DNA of 25,994 bases from an uncultured Bacilli bacterium (GCA_948874605.1 CAQRXS010000006.1:1-25994), one strand, 5' to 3'. Shown: positions 1 through 7,078, numbered from the stretch's first letter. Program-made: numbers and translations. Notes: generated from the sequence alone by a model not told the origin.

Positions 1-13
1 AAGGAGTTATTGT

Positions 14-1507
14 ATGCAACCAATTATAGTAAATGGATATGAATTAGATAAAGAACAAACAAAATGTATTATAGAAAATAAAAAATACTCTTTAATTATC
101 GCAGGTGCTGGGTCTGGAAAAACTTTGACCCTTATTGGCAAAATAAAATACTTATTAGAAAACAAAATGTTTGAACCTGATCAAATTTGTTGCATATCTT
201 TTACAAATGAATCAGTAAAGGATTTACAAAATAATATCGAGAAAAATTGCCACCTGACTCTTCCTACCTACACATTTCATAAACTTGCTTTGCACATTTT
301 AGAACAAGAGAAAACTGAGTATTCTATTGCTCATCCTACTTTACTCCAAGAAATAATCGATGACTTTTTTTACACAAAATGTTACGGAAATGAAACACTT
401 CAAAAAATAATTTTTAAAAAATTTTCATTTACTTTATTTCATAACAAGAATACATGGAAAAAAATAATGGCTTCCAAAGAATTTATAAAATTTAAAAAAA
501 CTATTTTAACTTTTCTAAATCTAATGAAAGCAAACGGCTTAGAAAAGAAAGATTTAAAAATATTTCTTCAAAATAAAAAATATCAAGATTCTCTTTTAAT
601 AATATACACTATTTATACCCTATATGAAACGGAAAAGAAAAACAACGACCTCATTGACTTTGACGACATGATGTACTATGCTACCAAAATACTTAAAACC
701 AAAGGTTGTAACCTTCCCTTTCAACTAATTATTATTGACGAATTTCAAGATACTTCTATGTGTCGGTTTCAACTGATTCAAGAAATCGTTAAACAAAATA
801 ATGCCAGTCTATGTGTTGTTGGTGATGATTATCAATCAATATACCATTTTTCTGGATGCGATTTAAATTTATTTTTACATTTCAAAGAATACTATCCAGA
901 AACAGCTATCTACAAATTAGAAAAAACTTATCGTAATAGCAACGAACTAATTCAAACGGCTGGCCAATTTATTCAAAAAAACAAAGAACAAATGAAAAAA
1001 GAACTAACAAGTCCTAAACACATGAAACATCCTATTATCATAGTATATTATAAAAATAAAAACACAGTACTTGAAAAAATAATGAAAAAGATTTCAGAAG
1101 AGAAAAAGATTATGATTCTTGGCAGAAATAATTTCGATTTAAAAAATTATACAAAGAATTTGGAAGTGAAAATAGCAGAAAATAATTCTCTCCAATTTAA
1201 AAAATTTCCTACTAAAAAAATCAATTACTACACAATTCATAAATCGAAAGGATTAGAAAGTGACGTAGTTATATTATTAAATGTTGAAAATGGTCTTTAT
1301 GGTATTCCAACAATGCAAAAAGAAGAAAAATTACTTACTTTAATAAACCCTAATTTTCTCTTCCCTTACGCCGAAGAACGAAGGCTTTTTTATGTTGCCA
1401 TAACTCGTACCAAAAATGAAATTTATTTACTAGTTCCCAAAAATAATCCTTCTATCTTTATTAAAGAAATCAAACACAATAAAAACGTGAAAATTATCCA
1501 CGTTTAA
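14..1507 (+). CDS. Short UvrD/PcrA-family (SF1A) DNA helicase
   Basis: This is a superfamily 1 ATP-dependent helicase, expected to unwind DNA 3'-5' in repair or recombination. Motifs seen in order: Walker A AGAGSGKT (residues 30-37), Walker B with IIDEFQDT (D242, E243), motif III-like GDDYQSIYHFSG (from G270), motif IV YRN (306-308), motif V with TIHKSKGLESD (from T407) and motif VI EERRLFYVAITRT (454-466). All catalytic signatures are intact. At 497 aa it is well short of the roughly 650-750 aa usual for UvrD/PcrA, so the 1B/2B accessory subdomains must be reduced. AAGGAG at 1-6 precedes the ATG by seven bases. The gene is a single plus-strand unit convergent with the VanZ-RDD gene, and their 3' ends overlap by 14 bp. 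The family call is secure; the cellular role is not. Confidence 0.9.
   Translation: MQPIIVNGYELDKEQTKCIIENKKYSLIIAGAGSGKTLTLIGKIKYLLENKMFEPDQICCISFTNESVKDLQNNIEKNCHLTLPTYTFHKLALHILEQEKTEYSIAHPTLLQEIIDDFFYTKCYGNETLQKIIFKKFSFTLFHNKNTWKKIMASKEFIKFKKTILTFLNLMKANGLEKKDLKIFLQNKKYQDSLLIIYTIYTLYETEKKNNDLIDFDDMMYYATKILKTKGCNLPFQLIIIDEFQDTSMCRFQLIQEIVKQNNASLCVVGDDYQSIYHFSGCDLNLFLHFKEYYPETAIYKLEKTYRNSNELIQTAGQFIQKNKEQMKKELTSPKHMKHPIIIVYYKNKNTVLEKIMKKISEEKKIMILGRNNFDLKNYTKNLEVKIAENNSLQFKKFPTKKINYYTIHKSKGLESDVVILLNVENGLYGIPTMQKEEKLLTLINPNFLFPYAEERRLFYVAITRTKNEIYLLVPKNNPSIFIKEIKHNKNVKIIHV
1479..1505 (-). terminator. Intrinsic terminator inside overlapping 3' ends
   Basis: A perfect 7-bp stem (aaacgtg at 1483-1489, cacgttt at 1499-1505) has a 9-nt loop. 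Read on the minus strand it runs into a short T tract, so it fits a terminator for the VanZ-RDD gene. The minus gene's TAA (1494-1496) lies in the loop and the helicase TAA (1505-1507) overlaps the far arm. On the plus strand the following sequence is less T-rich. Confidence 0.55.
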
Positions 1508-2630
1508 TTCCAATCGTACTTTCAATTTTTAAAGAAGATACTTTTTCAAAAGAAAGATTCATTTGAAAGATTCTTTTTAACAAAGACACAATATAAATTA
1601 TAAAAGCTACAGCAATCGAAATAATAGAACAATATTCATAAACATCTTTTGGCATACCATAATATTTATAAAGATGAAAACAAAGGAAAAGCAACAATAT
1701 GGGTAATAAGATATATTCAAAAACTAACAGAAAATAATAAAGAAAATAATGATACCAACAAATCTTTGTTTTAAGAGAAGAAAATTTCAACTTTAAAAAT
1801 TTCATTCCTAAAGTTTTACCATGAAGTAAGCACGGAATAACCACAAAATAAAGAAACGAAAGACAAAAATAAAGAAAAATAAATAATACCTTCGTAAGCA
1901 GCTTATAATAATTCATAAGATAAATGCTTGCTAAGAAAAATAGCCCAAACAAAAATAAATCTAACAAAAACGATACACAGCGCCTCAATATCGATACTTT
2001 ACTTCCTTTTTGTAATGAAACTTTATCAATCGCGTCTCTACTAGGTAAAAATTTTAAAAATAAGGTTCCAACAAAATAGCCTATGACACCTCCAGAAGTG
2101 TTCAAAATTAAATCGTCAACATCAAAAACTCGATAACTTCTAGGATAAATAAAATAAAGTCCCGATAACTGTGTCAATTCAAAAAATAAAGCAAAACAAA
2201 AACTATAAAAGAAAGTTTGCTTAAAATTACACTTAAAATAATAATGCAAATAGACACCAAAAGGAAGAGTTAAAATCATATTAAAAATTGCTTCATAAAC
2301 AACAGGATTTTTCATTGTAGGAAAATAAGTAGCAAAATCACTCACGTGAAAATTTGTTTTATTCATAATTTCAGAAACTAAATGAAATGGCTGCAGATTA
2401 TAACGAGGTTTTGTCATTTTAGAAACGACTTCGACACTTGGAAGCGGTAAAATAACTAAAAAATAGGCACTCATTAAATATAAAAGCAAAGAATAAATAA
2501 TCAAAGAACGATAAGAATTCACAGAGCCATATTTATGATATTGCCATAATATATAAGGTAATGTAAAAAACAAAGCAACAACAGGAAATAATAAGAAAGC
2601 CATTTTAATAGAATAAGAAAATGAAGACAT
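1494..2630 (-). CDS. VanZ-like and RDD-domain fusion membrane protein
   Basis: This is a polytopic membrane protein of 378 aa. The N-terminal two hydrophobic segments and the block from YNLQPFHLV through FELTQLSG to FDVDDLILNTSGGVIGY (about residues 77-185) match the VanZ family. The DVDD-N-GG signature is typical of it. From about residue 215 (LRRCVSFLLDLFLFGLFF) a second multi-helix unit resembles the RDD family, including the Arg and Asp that name it. VanZ-like proteins are associated with low-level glycopeptide or lipoglycopeptide tolerance, but most are of unknown function. The RDD domain is a membrane domain sometimes linked to ion transport. AAGGAG (minus strand, 2637-2642) precedes the ATG. 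The lipid-envelope role is inference. Confidence 0.8.
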   Translation of the reverse strand: MSSFSYSIKMAFLLFPVVALFFTLPYILWQYHKYGSVNSYRSLIIYSLLLYLMSAYFLVILPLPSVEVVSKMTKPRYNLQPFHLVSEIMNKTNFHVSDFATYFPTMKNPVVYEAIFNMILTLPFGVYLHYYFKCNFKQTFFYSFCFALFFELTQLSGLYFIYPRSYRVFDVDDLILNTSGGVIGYFVGTLFLKFLPSRDAIDKVSLQKGSKVSILRRCVSFLLDLFLFGLFFLASIYLMNYYKLLTKVLFIFLYFCLSFLYFVVIPCLLHGKTLGMKFLKLKFSSLKTKICWYHYFLYYFLLVFEYILLPILLLFLCFHLYKYYGMPKDVYEYCSIISIAVAFIIYIVSLLKRIFQMNLSFEKVSSLKIESTIGIKRG

Positions 2631-2650
2631 AGCAAGCTCCTTTCAGTCTT

Positions 2651-2679
2651 ATTATACTGTGTTTTTTTTAGTTTGAAAA
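2651..2679 (-). promoter_or_regulatory. Sigma-A-like promoter for VanZ-RDD gene
   Basis: On the minus strand, TATAAT (2651-2656) is preceded by a 17-nt spacer and TTTTCA (2674-2679), four of six matches to the -35 consensus. It lies between the stop of the DUF2779 gene and the VanZ-RDD start, so VanZ-RDD can be transcribed on its own. Confidence 0.5.
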
Positions 2680-2688
2680 GATGCAAAA

Positions 2689-4158
2689 CTACACTTTTTC
2701 AAGCACAGCTTCCTGTAATTTTTCCCATATTTTAACCATAGCGAGTGTATCAAGTTCACAATATTTAAGAAGACATGCTCGAACCTTTCTCTGATCACTT
2801 TCTGATAACTCAGCCAAAGTTGCATAAGAACTACTCGCTTCACTTCCATTATGAATAAGTTCTAGATTATGATAATCAAAAGCTGGCTCATCAGGAAATA
2901 AGGCAGGTAAAACATACTTTATCGAATAAGACCCTTGCATTTCTTTAGTATAATAGTCGCGATGTAAAAAGGGTATCATTAAATCTTGGATATTGTCATG
3001 AATTTTCATAAGTGCCTCTCTTAAATCCTTAAACTGATAGGCTAAATTACGAATTACCATTTTTTCAAACATCATATTATAAGCAAGAACACATGCGTGA
3101 TTAGGAATATCTCGAATCAAACATTCCGCAAGCTTTCTTCTAGGATCCGAAATACCATCAGCCAAAAATTCTTTATGTTGTAAAAAACTACCTTCACTCT
3201 CAATATAATGCAAAGAATATTGAAAAGGAACTTGCATATAAGGACTTATCCCATCATAAAGAGGAACAGATTGCTGATACGTTTCAAAATCTAAAAAATA
3301 CAAAGGATAAGAAAGATTATTTAAAAAAGACCTAATATTTTCGTAATTGATATACGGTTCTTGATTAAACAATTCAAATTCTATTTGTTGCTTTTGATTT
3401 GCATTAATAGGAGTACAAAGCACATCTTGATAACTATAACAATGTTTATGATAAAGTTCGATCTTCTTCTTATTAGACATCTTTCGTATTTGAAAAACAT
3501 TTTGCTCTGGTAATTTTTTTGTACAATATGCAAAAAAAGGACATTCATAAGGTTTAAAACAATGCATACCAATATCATCAGAAGAAGTAATAGCATAATT
3601 TTTTATCTCACTTATATTTTTTTCTACTTCCTCTAAATGTTCTTCTGCATAGGTTGTAACATCTTCAAATAAAAATAATTTGTCTAATTCTAGCTTTCCT
3701 TTTCGAATATAATTTTTATTTAAATAAGCAATAGAAGCCTTTGTAACTGAATATCCAAGCTTAGTTAATACATAATATTGATAAGCCACATCATGCAAAT
3801 AGATATCATGTACTTCTGTTGAACTCTTTACTTCTACAATTTCATAACTATCCTTGTTTTTTATTAATATATCCACACTACAAAAATTATTGTCATAAGA
3901 AAATGAAGCTTCGGTAACAACTCCGGTTTCACATTCTAAAGCTTTTTTCGTATCATAAATCATCTTACTTTTATCATCGCAATAGGAAATATTAATGTGC
4001 TTGCCAAAAAGCTCTCTAGCAAGCTCGCCAACTTCTGTACCATTATCTAATACAGCGTCATGATTTAACTCACTTGCTTCCTCTAAATGATTTTCAAGTA
4101 ACCATAACATTTTTTTACATTGAATTGCGTTACAATACTTTGTCTTCGATAAATGCAT
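2689..4158 (-). CDS. DUF2779 protein: Cas4-like nuclease plus DnaQ-like exonuclease
   Basis: The sequence shows two nuclease-like halves in 489 aa. The N-terminal half looks like a RecB/Cas4-type PD-(D/E)XK domain: VDILI (D96), EVKSS (E109, K111) and a QYY motif (Q127). Cysteines C9 and C14 near the start and C200, C206, C212 after the domain are placed as in Cas4-type Fe-S nucleases. The C-terminal half looks like a DEDD (DnaQ/RNase H fold) exonuclease: FLDFET (D290, E292), LAYNMMFEK (N361) and YCELDTLAM (Y466, D470). Proteins of this architecture are annotated DUF2779 and have no settled function. An in-frame ATG lies 11 codons upstream, but I chose the ATG at 4158 because MHLSKTKYC is the conserved start and GAGG lies just upstream. 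It probably processes DNA or RNA. Confidence 0.8.
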   Translation of the reverse strand: MHLSKTKYCNAIQCKKMLWLLENHLEEASELNHDAVLDNGTEVGELARELFGKHINISYCDDKSKMIYDTKKALECETGVVTEASFSYDNNFCSVDILIKNKDSYEIVEVKSSTEVHDIYLHDVAYQYYVLTKLGYSVTKASIAYLNKNYIRKGKLELDKLFLFEDVTTYAEEHLEEVEKNISEIKNYAITSSDDIGMHCFKPYECPFFAYCTKKLPEQNVFQIRKMSNKKKIELYHKHCYSYQDVLCTPINANQKQQIEFELFNQEPYINYENIRSFLNNLSYPLYFLDFETYQQSVPLYDGISPYMQVPFQYSLHYIESEGSFLQHKEFLADGISDPRRKLAECLIRDIPNHACVLAYNMMFEKMVIRNLAYQFKDLREALMKIHDNIQDLMIPFLHRDYYTKEMQGSYSIKYVLPALFPDEPAFDYHNLELIHNGSEASSSYATLAELSESDQRKVRACLLKYCELDTLAMVKIWEKLQEAVLEKV

Positions 4159-4250
4159 AATATAACCTCGCTTATACTTATATTGTATCAAAAAAAGCTT
4201 CTAAACTCTTTCCAAAATGAATGTCTTTAACTAAGATTCAACAATATAAT

Positions 4251-4618
4251 TTACTTCTGATGCTTCAAATATTCATCTAAAACTGGACAAATATCTTTTA
4301 AATATAATTTTGTATTTTCTAAAGCATAGTTAAGAATGTCACGCATACTGTCAGATTTATTAACTTTACATACTTTAGAAGCTTCCATCATTTTGTTTAT
4401 TCAATAAGGAAAATAAAGTTTTTTCATTAAATGTAAATAAATCGTCATAGAAAATATATTTTTTCTCAATTGCCAAGTTTGTAATTTGCGCACAAGTAAT
4501 GTCATCATATAGTTATCTTCATTTGAATAGCAATATATATCAATACTCTTACTAACTTCTAAAACTTTTTTTACTATATCTATTGATTTAAAACCTATTT
4601 TATTTTCATTATTTTCAT
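4251..4618 (-). pseudogene. Frameshifted remnant of an unidentified gene
   Basis: Three minus-strand reading frames carry protein-like sequence end to end. The first is open from about 4618 and contains DIVKKVLEVSKSIDIYCYS. It passes without a gap into a second frame with DDITCAQITNLAIEKK and FYDDLFTFNEKTLFSLL. That passes into a third, open from ATG at 4391 with NKSDSMRDILNYALENTK, ending at TAA 4251-4253. Joined, they give a plausible helical protein of about 120 aa. No frame has a ribosome binding site at a good start. This reads as a dead gene with at least two frameshifts. I could not assign a family. The last piece (46 aa) could in principle still be translated. Confidence 0.6.
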
Positions 4619-4728
4619 TTTAAAAATACATATATCACTAAAATAAAATTTAAAAGTTTCAAACAAAAAAGACTAATTAAGACATTTAAACATTCGGTTA
4701 CATTCTTTTTATTTATTTACAGTTTCTA

Positions 4729-5268
4729 TTATCTATAACTAGCAACAGTACATTTGCCACTTTTATTATTAAAGGTTGCGCCTAATCTTTGACCTGTTTT
4801 ATCTACCCATGTATAAATACGAGAGCCTTTTGAAATACTTGTTAGTATTCCTTCTCCATTAACTTTTTGAACCAATTCTTCATAGGTAAAAGAACCGTTA
4901 TTTAAATCTTTTTGTAAATCACTTGATGCTGGTAATTCTATTTTATCATTCTTTATACTTTCTTTATCAATTGTTGCTTGAATGGTAATATCATCACCAT
5001 AAGATTTAAAACTTATCCAATTTTTAGAATCAAATTTCCAAATAGGATCACTACCAATCATAGCGTCTGTAGTAGATTCAAAACCTATAATCTCATTAAT
5101 TTCTTCTATAGTATTTGTTGCTTCAATTTTTTTCATACATTCTACAATAGAACAATTCGCTTTTACCTCATCTTTTGGTTTTTCATCTAACTTTTCTTCA
5201 GTACAGCCAGTTGCAAAGAATAATGTATAGAAAAGCATAACAAAACTTAACAATATTTTTTTCATCAT
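4729..5268 (-). CDS. Secreted lipoprotein with two BLIP/DUF3862-like repeats
   Basis: The protein has a signal peptide of the lipoprotein type: basic start, hydrophobic core and the lipobox FATGC, with the lipidated cysteine at residue 22 counted from the ATG at 5268. A charged linker follows. Two related segments come next, one around TIEEINEIIGFEST...IWKF and one around TYEELVQKVNGEGILT...YTWVD. Both show the pattern 'T-EE-----G-----------W' seen in small beta-lactamase-inhibitor-protein (BLIP)/DUF3862 lipoproteins of Firmicutes. Such modules are thought to bind proteins outside the membrane, but the ligand here is unknown. A GTG three codons upstream is an alternative start; the ATG fits the GAAGTGAG sequence better. 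It has its own strong promoter and stands between two pseudogenes, so it may be a late acquisition or a survivor. Confidence 0.75.
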   Translation of the reverse strand: MMKKILLSFVMLFYTLFFATGCTEEKLDEKPKDEVKANCSIVECMKKIEATNTIEEINEIIGFESTTDAMIGSDPIWKFDSKNWISFKSYGDDITIQATIDKESIKNDKIELPASSDLQKDLNNGSFTYEELVQKVNGEGILTSISKGSRIYTWVDKTGQRLGATFNNKSGKCTVASYR

Positions 5269-5290
5269 TTTTCTCACTTCTTTCTATTAA

Positions 5291-5319
5291 ATTATATAAA
5301 AAAAGAAAGAAATTGTAAA
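5291..5319 (-). promoter_or_regulatory. Strong sigma-A promoter for the lipoprotein gene
   Basis: On the minus strand TTTACA (5314-5319), a 17-nt spacer and a perfect TATAAT (5291-5296) form a five-of-six plus six-of-six promoter. Transcription should start near 5284, giving a leader of about 15 nt. Confidence 0.75.
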
Positions 5320-5326
5320 CACAATT
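5311..5326. repeat. Dyad over the -35 box, possible operator
   Basis: AATTGT (5311-5316) and ACAATT (5321-5326) form a perfect 6-bp inverted repeat around a 4-nt centre. The dyad covers the -35 box of the lipoprotein promoter, a position where a repressor would block transcription. No regulator gene is adjacent, so operator function is a guess. Confidence 0.35.
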
Positions 5327-5373
5327 ACTCAAGAATTACTTCCATAATAAAAAGCCTATTTTTTATCGCACAA

Positions 5374-5414
5374 TTTCATAAACTAATTAAGAAAAATAAC
5401 AGTCTTTTATGAAA
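5374..5414. repeat. 9-bp inverted repeat
   Basis: TTTCATAAA (5374-5382) and TTTATGAAA (5406-5414) are perfect inverted arms 23 nt apart. It lies directly beside the terminator-like hairpin at 5411-5447 in the gap between the lipoprotein promoter and a pseudogene. The 5327-5410 stretch otherwise shows nothing I can interpret. Confidence 0.35.
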
Positions 5415-5447
5415 AAATAGTTAGTAATAACTATGAACTAACTATTT
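5411..5447 (-). terminator. Intrinsic terminator after pseudogene
   Basis: An 11-bp perfect stem (5415-5425 with 5437-5447) and an 11-nt loop are followed on the minus strand by six T residues (5412-5417). It overlaps the last codons of the minus-strand pseudogene at 5431-5660, whose transcript it would end. Confidence 0.65.
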
Positions 5448-5660
5448 GATTAGGAATATTTAATCTTAAACTTAGCATTCCTTCTTTAATTTTTGAACCA
5501 ATTTGCCATAATGATAGCTTTATGAGTGCTCACAAAATTATTCATAAAGTCTAGAATATCTTCTTCATTAAATTCTATTATATTATTTTGAAATCTATAT
5601 TGAACTATACTATCTATAAACTCTTTTACATAGCAGAATCTACCGTAATCCACATGGCAT
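5431..5660 (-). pseudogene. Small frameshifted gene with intact ribosome binding site
   Basis: AAGGAG (minus strand, 5670-5675) sits nine bases before an ATG at 5660, an excellent start. The frame then reads only MPCGLR before a TAG. In a neighbouring frame the sequence continues as a plausible protein (RFCYVKEFIDSIVQYRF, EFNEEDILDFMNNFVSTHK). It then shifts again to IGSKIKEGMLSLRLNI and stops at 5431. The pieces join into one reading of about 75 aa, so at least two indels have broken it. I do not recognise the family. A terminator hairpin overlaps the 3' end, so the whole transcription unit is still visible. Confidence 0.6.
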
Positions 5661-5727
5661 AATATTTAACTCCTTAGGTATCTAGTCATACTAACCAAAT
5701 TACCTCGTGAAGATTTTTATATAAAAT

Positions 5728-5752
5728 AAAAAAACAGTCATATTTTTGACTG
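5728..5752 (-). terminator. Intrinsic terminator of the tRNA cluster
   Basis: On the minus strand CAGTCA and TGACTG (5735-5740 and 5747-5752) form a 6-bp stem with a 6-nt loop, followed by seven T residues. It lies 43 nt after the CCA end of tRNA-Phe. Confidence 0.8.
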
Positions 5753-5766
5753 AAAGTATATTTAAA

Positions 5767-5783
5767 GTTCGAATAGTTCGAAC
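5767..5783. repeat. 17-bp dyad between tRNA-Phe and terminator
   Basis: GTTCGAA and TTCGAAC flank a 3-nt centre, a perfect 7-bp inverted repeat. It lies in the trailer between the last tRNA and the terminator. It may be a hairpin in the precursor RNA that helps 3' processing, or a remnant of an integration site; neither can be shown from the sequence. Confidence 0.4.
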
Positions 5784-5794
5784 AGATTCGTCAA

Positions 5795-5870
<76 letters not shown>

Positions 5871-5874
5871 AAAA

Positions 5875-5951
5875 TGGCGGTTCGTACGGGATTCGAACCC
5901 GTGGTCTTCTGCGTGACAGGCAGACGTCATAGGCCTCTAGACTAACGAACC
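5875..5951 (-). tRNA. tRNA-Asp (GTC)
   Basis: The 77-nt cloverleaf starts GGTTCGT and ends ACGAACCGCCA, with encoded CCA. The anticodon stem-loop TCTGC-CTGTCAC-GCAGA gives GTC. Only one base separates its 5' end from the CCA of the upstream initiator tRNA. Confidence 0.95.
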
Positions 5952-5952
5952 A

Positions 5953-6029
<77 letters not shown>

Positions 6030-6041
6030 ATAAATAATAAA

Positions 6042-6134
6042 TGGCGGAGGAAAAGGGATTCGAACCCCTGCGCCGCTTTCACGACCTCTTGGTTTTCAAG
6101 ACCAACCCCTTCAACCGGACTTGGGTATTCCTCC
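6042..6134 (-). tRNA. tRNA-Ser (TGA)
   Basis: The 93-nt class II tRNA starts GGAGGAATA and ends TTCCTCCGCCA, with encoded CCA. The anticodon loop gives TGA, and the long variable arm between anticodon and T stems is typical of Ser. Confidence 0.95.
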
Positions 6135-6147
6135 AAAAAATTTAAAA

Positions 6148-6236
6148 TGGTGCCCGAGGCCGGACTTGAACCGGCACGAGTGATTAAGCTCGCAGGATTT
6201 TAAGTCCTGTGCGTCTACCTATTCCGCCACTCGGGC
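6148..6236 (-). tRNA. tRNA-Leu (TAA)
   Basis: The 89-nt class II tRNA starts GCCCGAGTGG and ends CCTCGGGCACCA, with encoded CCA. The anticodon loop CTTAAAA gives TAA, and a long variable arm is present. It is the first tRNA of the cluster and follows the promoter at 6268-6296. Confidence 0.95.
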
Positions 6237-6267
6237 AAGGCACTGTCTTAATACATAAGACTTCTTC

Positions 6268-6296
6268 ATTATAATATCAATTAAAAGAAATATCAA
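6268..6296 (-). promoter_or_regulatory. tRNA cluster promoter
   Basis: On the minus strand TTGATA (6291-6296), a 17-nt spacer and TATAAT (6268-6273) give five of six and six of six consensus matches. It lies 32 nt upstream of mature tRNA-Leu and drives all five tRNA genes. Confidence 0.85.
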
Positions 6297-6349
6297 GTTT
6301 TTTTGATAAAAAACAGATAAAAAATTATAAAACTTGATTACTATTTACA

Positions 6350-6379
6350 GCTAATACTAGAAAATAAGTAGATATTAGC
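6350..6379. repeat. Inverted repeat downstream of S1 gene
   Basis: GCTAATA (6350-6356) and TATTAGC (6373-6379) form a perfect 7-bp stem with a 16-nt loop, 27 nt past the S1-domain gene stop. No T tract follows on the minus strand, so it is at best a weak terminator or an RNA-stabilising hairpin. Confidence 0.35.
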
Positions 6380-6405
6380 ATATTTTTCATATAACTTAAA
6401 CCAAT

Positions 6406-6756
6406 TTACGATTTATCTTTCATACCCATTTTCTCTAGCTTTTCTTCCATCCAAATAGGTAATTGTTTTTTTAAAGGAGCAAAACCGTGGTCTATTTCCA
6501 TATCTTTTTTTATTCCATATTCAGTATTTCTAATACTACATTTTAATTTTTTACAAGATTCATCCACATCTAATATTTTACAAGGAATTTTATCCCCTAT
6601 TTGGGCATATTCTTCTACATTACTTACAAAGTGTTCGCTTAATTCAGAAATATGAATTAATCCACTATAGCCATTTTCAAAACTTAAAAAAACACCATAT
6701 GTTTCAATTCCAGTCACTTCACCAGTTACCAAATCATTTTTATTATAATTGCTCAT
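6406..6756 (-). CDS. S1 RNA-binding domain protein (GSP13/CvfD-like)
   Basis: This 116-aa cytoplasmic protein has a single S1 (OB-fold) domain at about residues 6-75. Its typical pattern is GEVTGIETYGVFLSF, GLIHISELS and GDKIPCKILDVD. A short C-terminal tail follows. The size and layout match the Bacillus general stress protein 13 (YugI) and CvfD group, which bind RNA and the ribosome and affect translation and virulence-related expression. The tail here ends in basic residues. GGTGG lies six bases before the ATG. Its promoter leaves a leader of only about 8 nt. It is transcribed away from the NifU-C gene. Confidence 0.85.
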   Translation of the reverse strand: MSNYNKNDLVTGEVTGIETYGVFLSFENGYSGLIHISELSEHFVSNVEEYAQIGDKIPCKILDVDESCKKLKCSIRNTEYGIKKDMEIDHGFAPLKKQLPIWMEEKLEKMGMKDKS

Positions 6757-6771
6757 ATAACCACCATGAAC

Positions 6772-6800
6772 ATTATATCCAATTTTACTTTACTTGTGAA
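6772..6800 (-). promoter_or_regulatory. Promoter of the S1-domain gene
   Basis: On the minus strand TTCACA (6795-6800), a 17-nt spacer and TATAAT (6772-6777) form a near-consensus promoter. The -10 lies 15 nt before the start codon. Confidence 0.7.
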
Positions 6801-6817
6801 GTTGAAACTTTTATAAT
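6789..6817 (+). promoter_or_regulatory. Promoter of the NifU-C gene
   Basis: TTTACT (6789-6794), a 17-nt spacer and a perfect TATAAT (6812-6817) lie 21 nt before the ATG. The -35 directly abuts the -35 of the divergent S1-gene promoter, so the two polymerase sites share one face. Confidence 0.6.
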
Positions 6818-6838
6818 AAAAGAAAGAAAGGAAAAAAC

Positions 6839-7078
6839 ATGGAAAAAGAAGAAATAATAAATAAAATACAAACTGGATTAGATGATTTACGTCCCTTTTT
6901 AAACATGGAAGGCGGAGACATTGAATTTATAAAATACGAAGAAAACTATCTCTATGTCCGTTTAACAGGAGCCTGTGCACTATGTGGCTATCAAGATGTA
7001 ACTTTAAAAGATAACATTGAATTATATTTAAAAGAAGAAATACCAGAATTAAAAGGAGTTATAAATGTAGAGTTATAA
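6839..7078 (+). CDS. NifU C-terminal-domain Fe-S scaffold protein
   Basis: The 79-aa protein is almost entirely a NifU-C (Nfu) domain. Hallmarks are RPFLNMEGGDIEFI (residues 18-31) and the CxxC in GACALCGYQDVTLK (C46, C49), which binds a 4Fe-4S cluster between two subunits. It serves as a scaffold or carrier for cluster delivery to apoproteins. Its length is normal for the stand-alone Firmicutes form (YutI-like). AAAGGA precedes the ATG by several bases. It is a single-gene plus-strand unit. Its 3' end overlaps the stop of the convergent YutH-like gene by 6 bp, and a terminator hairpin sits in the overlap. Confidence 0.92.
   Translation: MEKEEIINKIQTGLDDLRPFLNMEGGDIEFIKYEENYLYVRLTGACALCGYQDVTLKDNIELYLKEEIPELKGVINVEL

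Noticed and set aside
2652..3596. Minus-strand frames inside the DUF2779 gene
   Set aside because: They are out-of-frame readings of the nuclease gene, with no start signal and unnatural composition.
6350..6379. Strong terminator for the S1-domain gene
   Set aside because: The stem is good but no T tract follows on the minus strand, so it is listed only as an inverted repeat.
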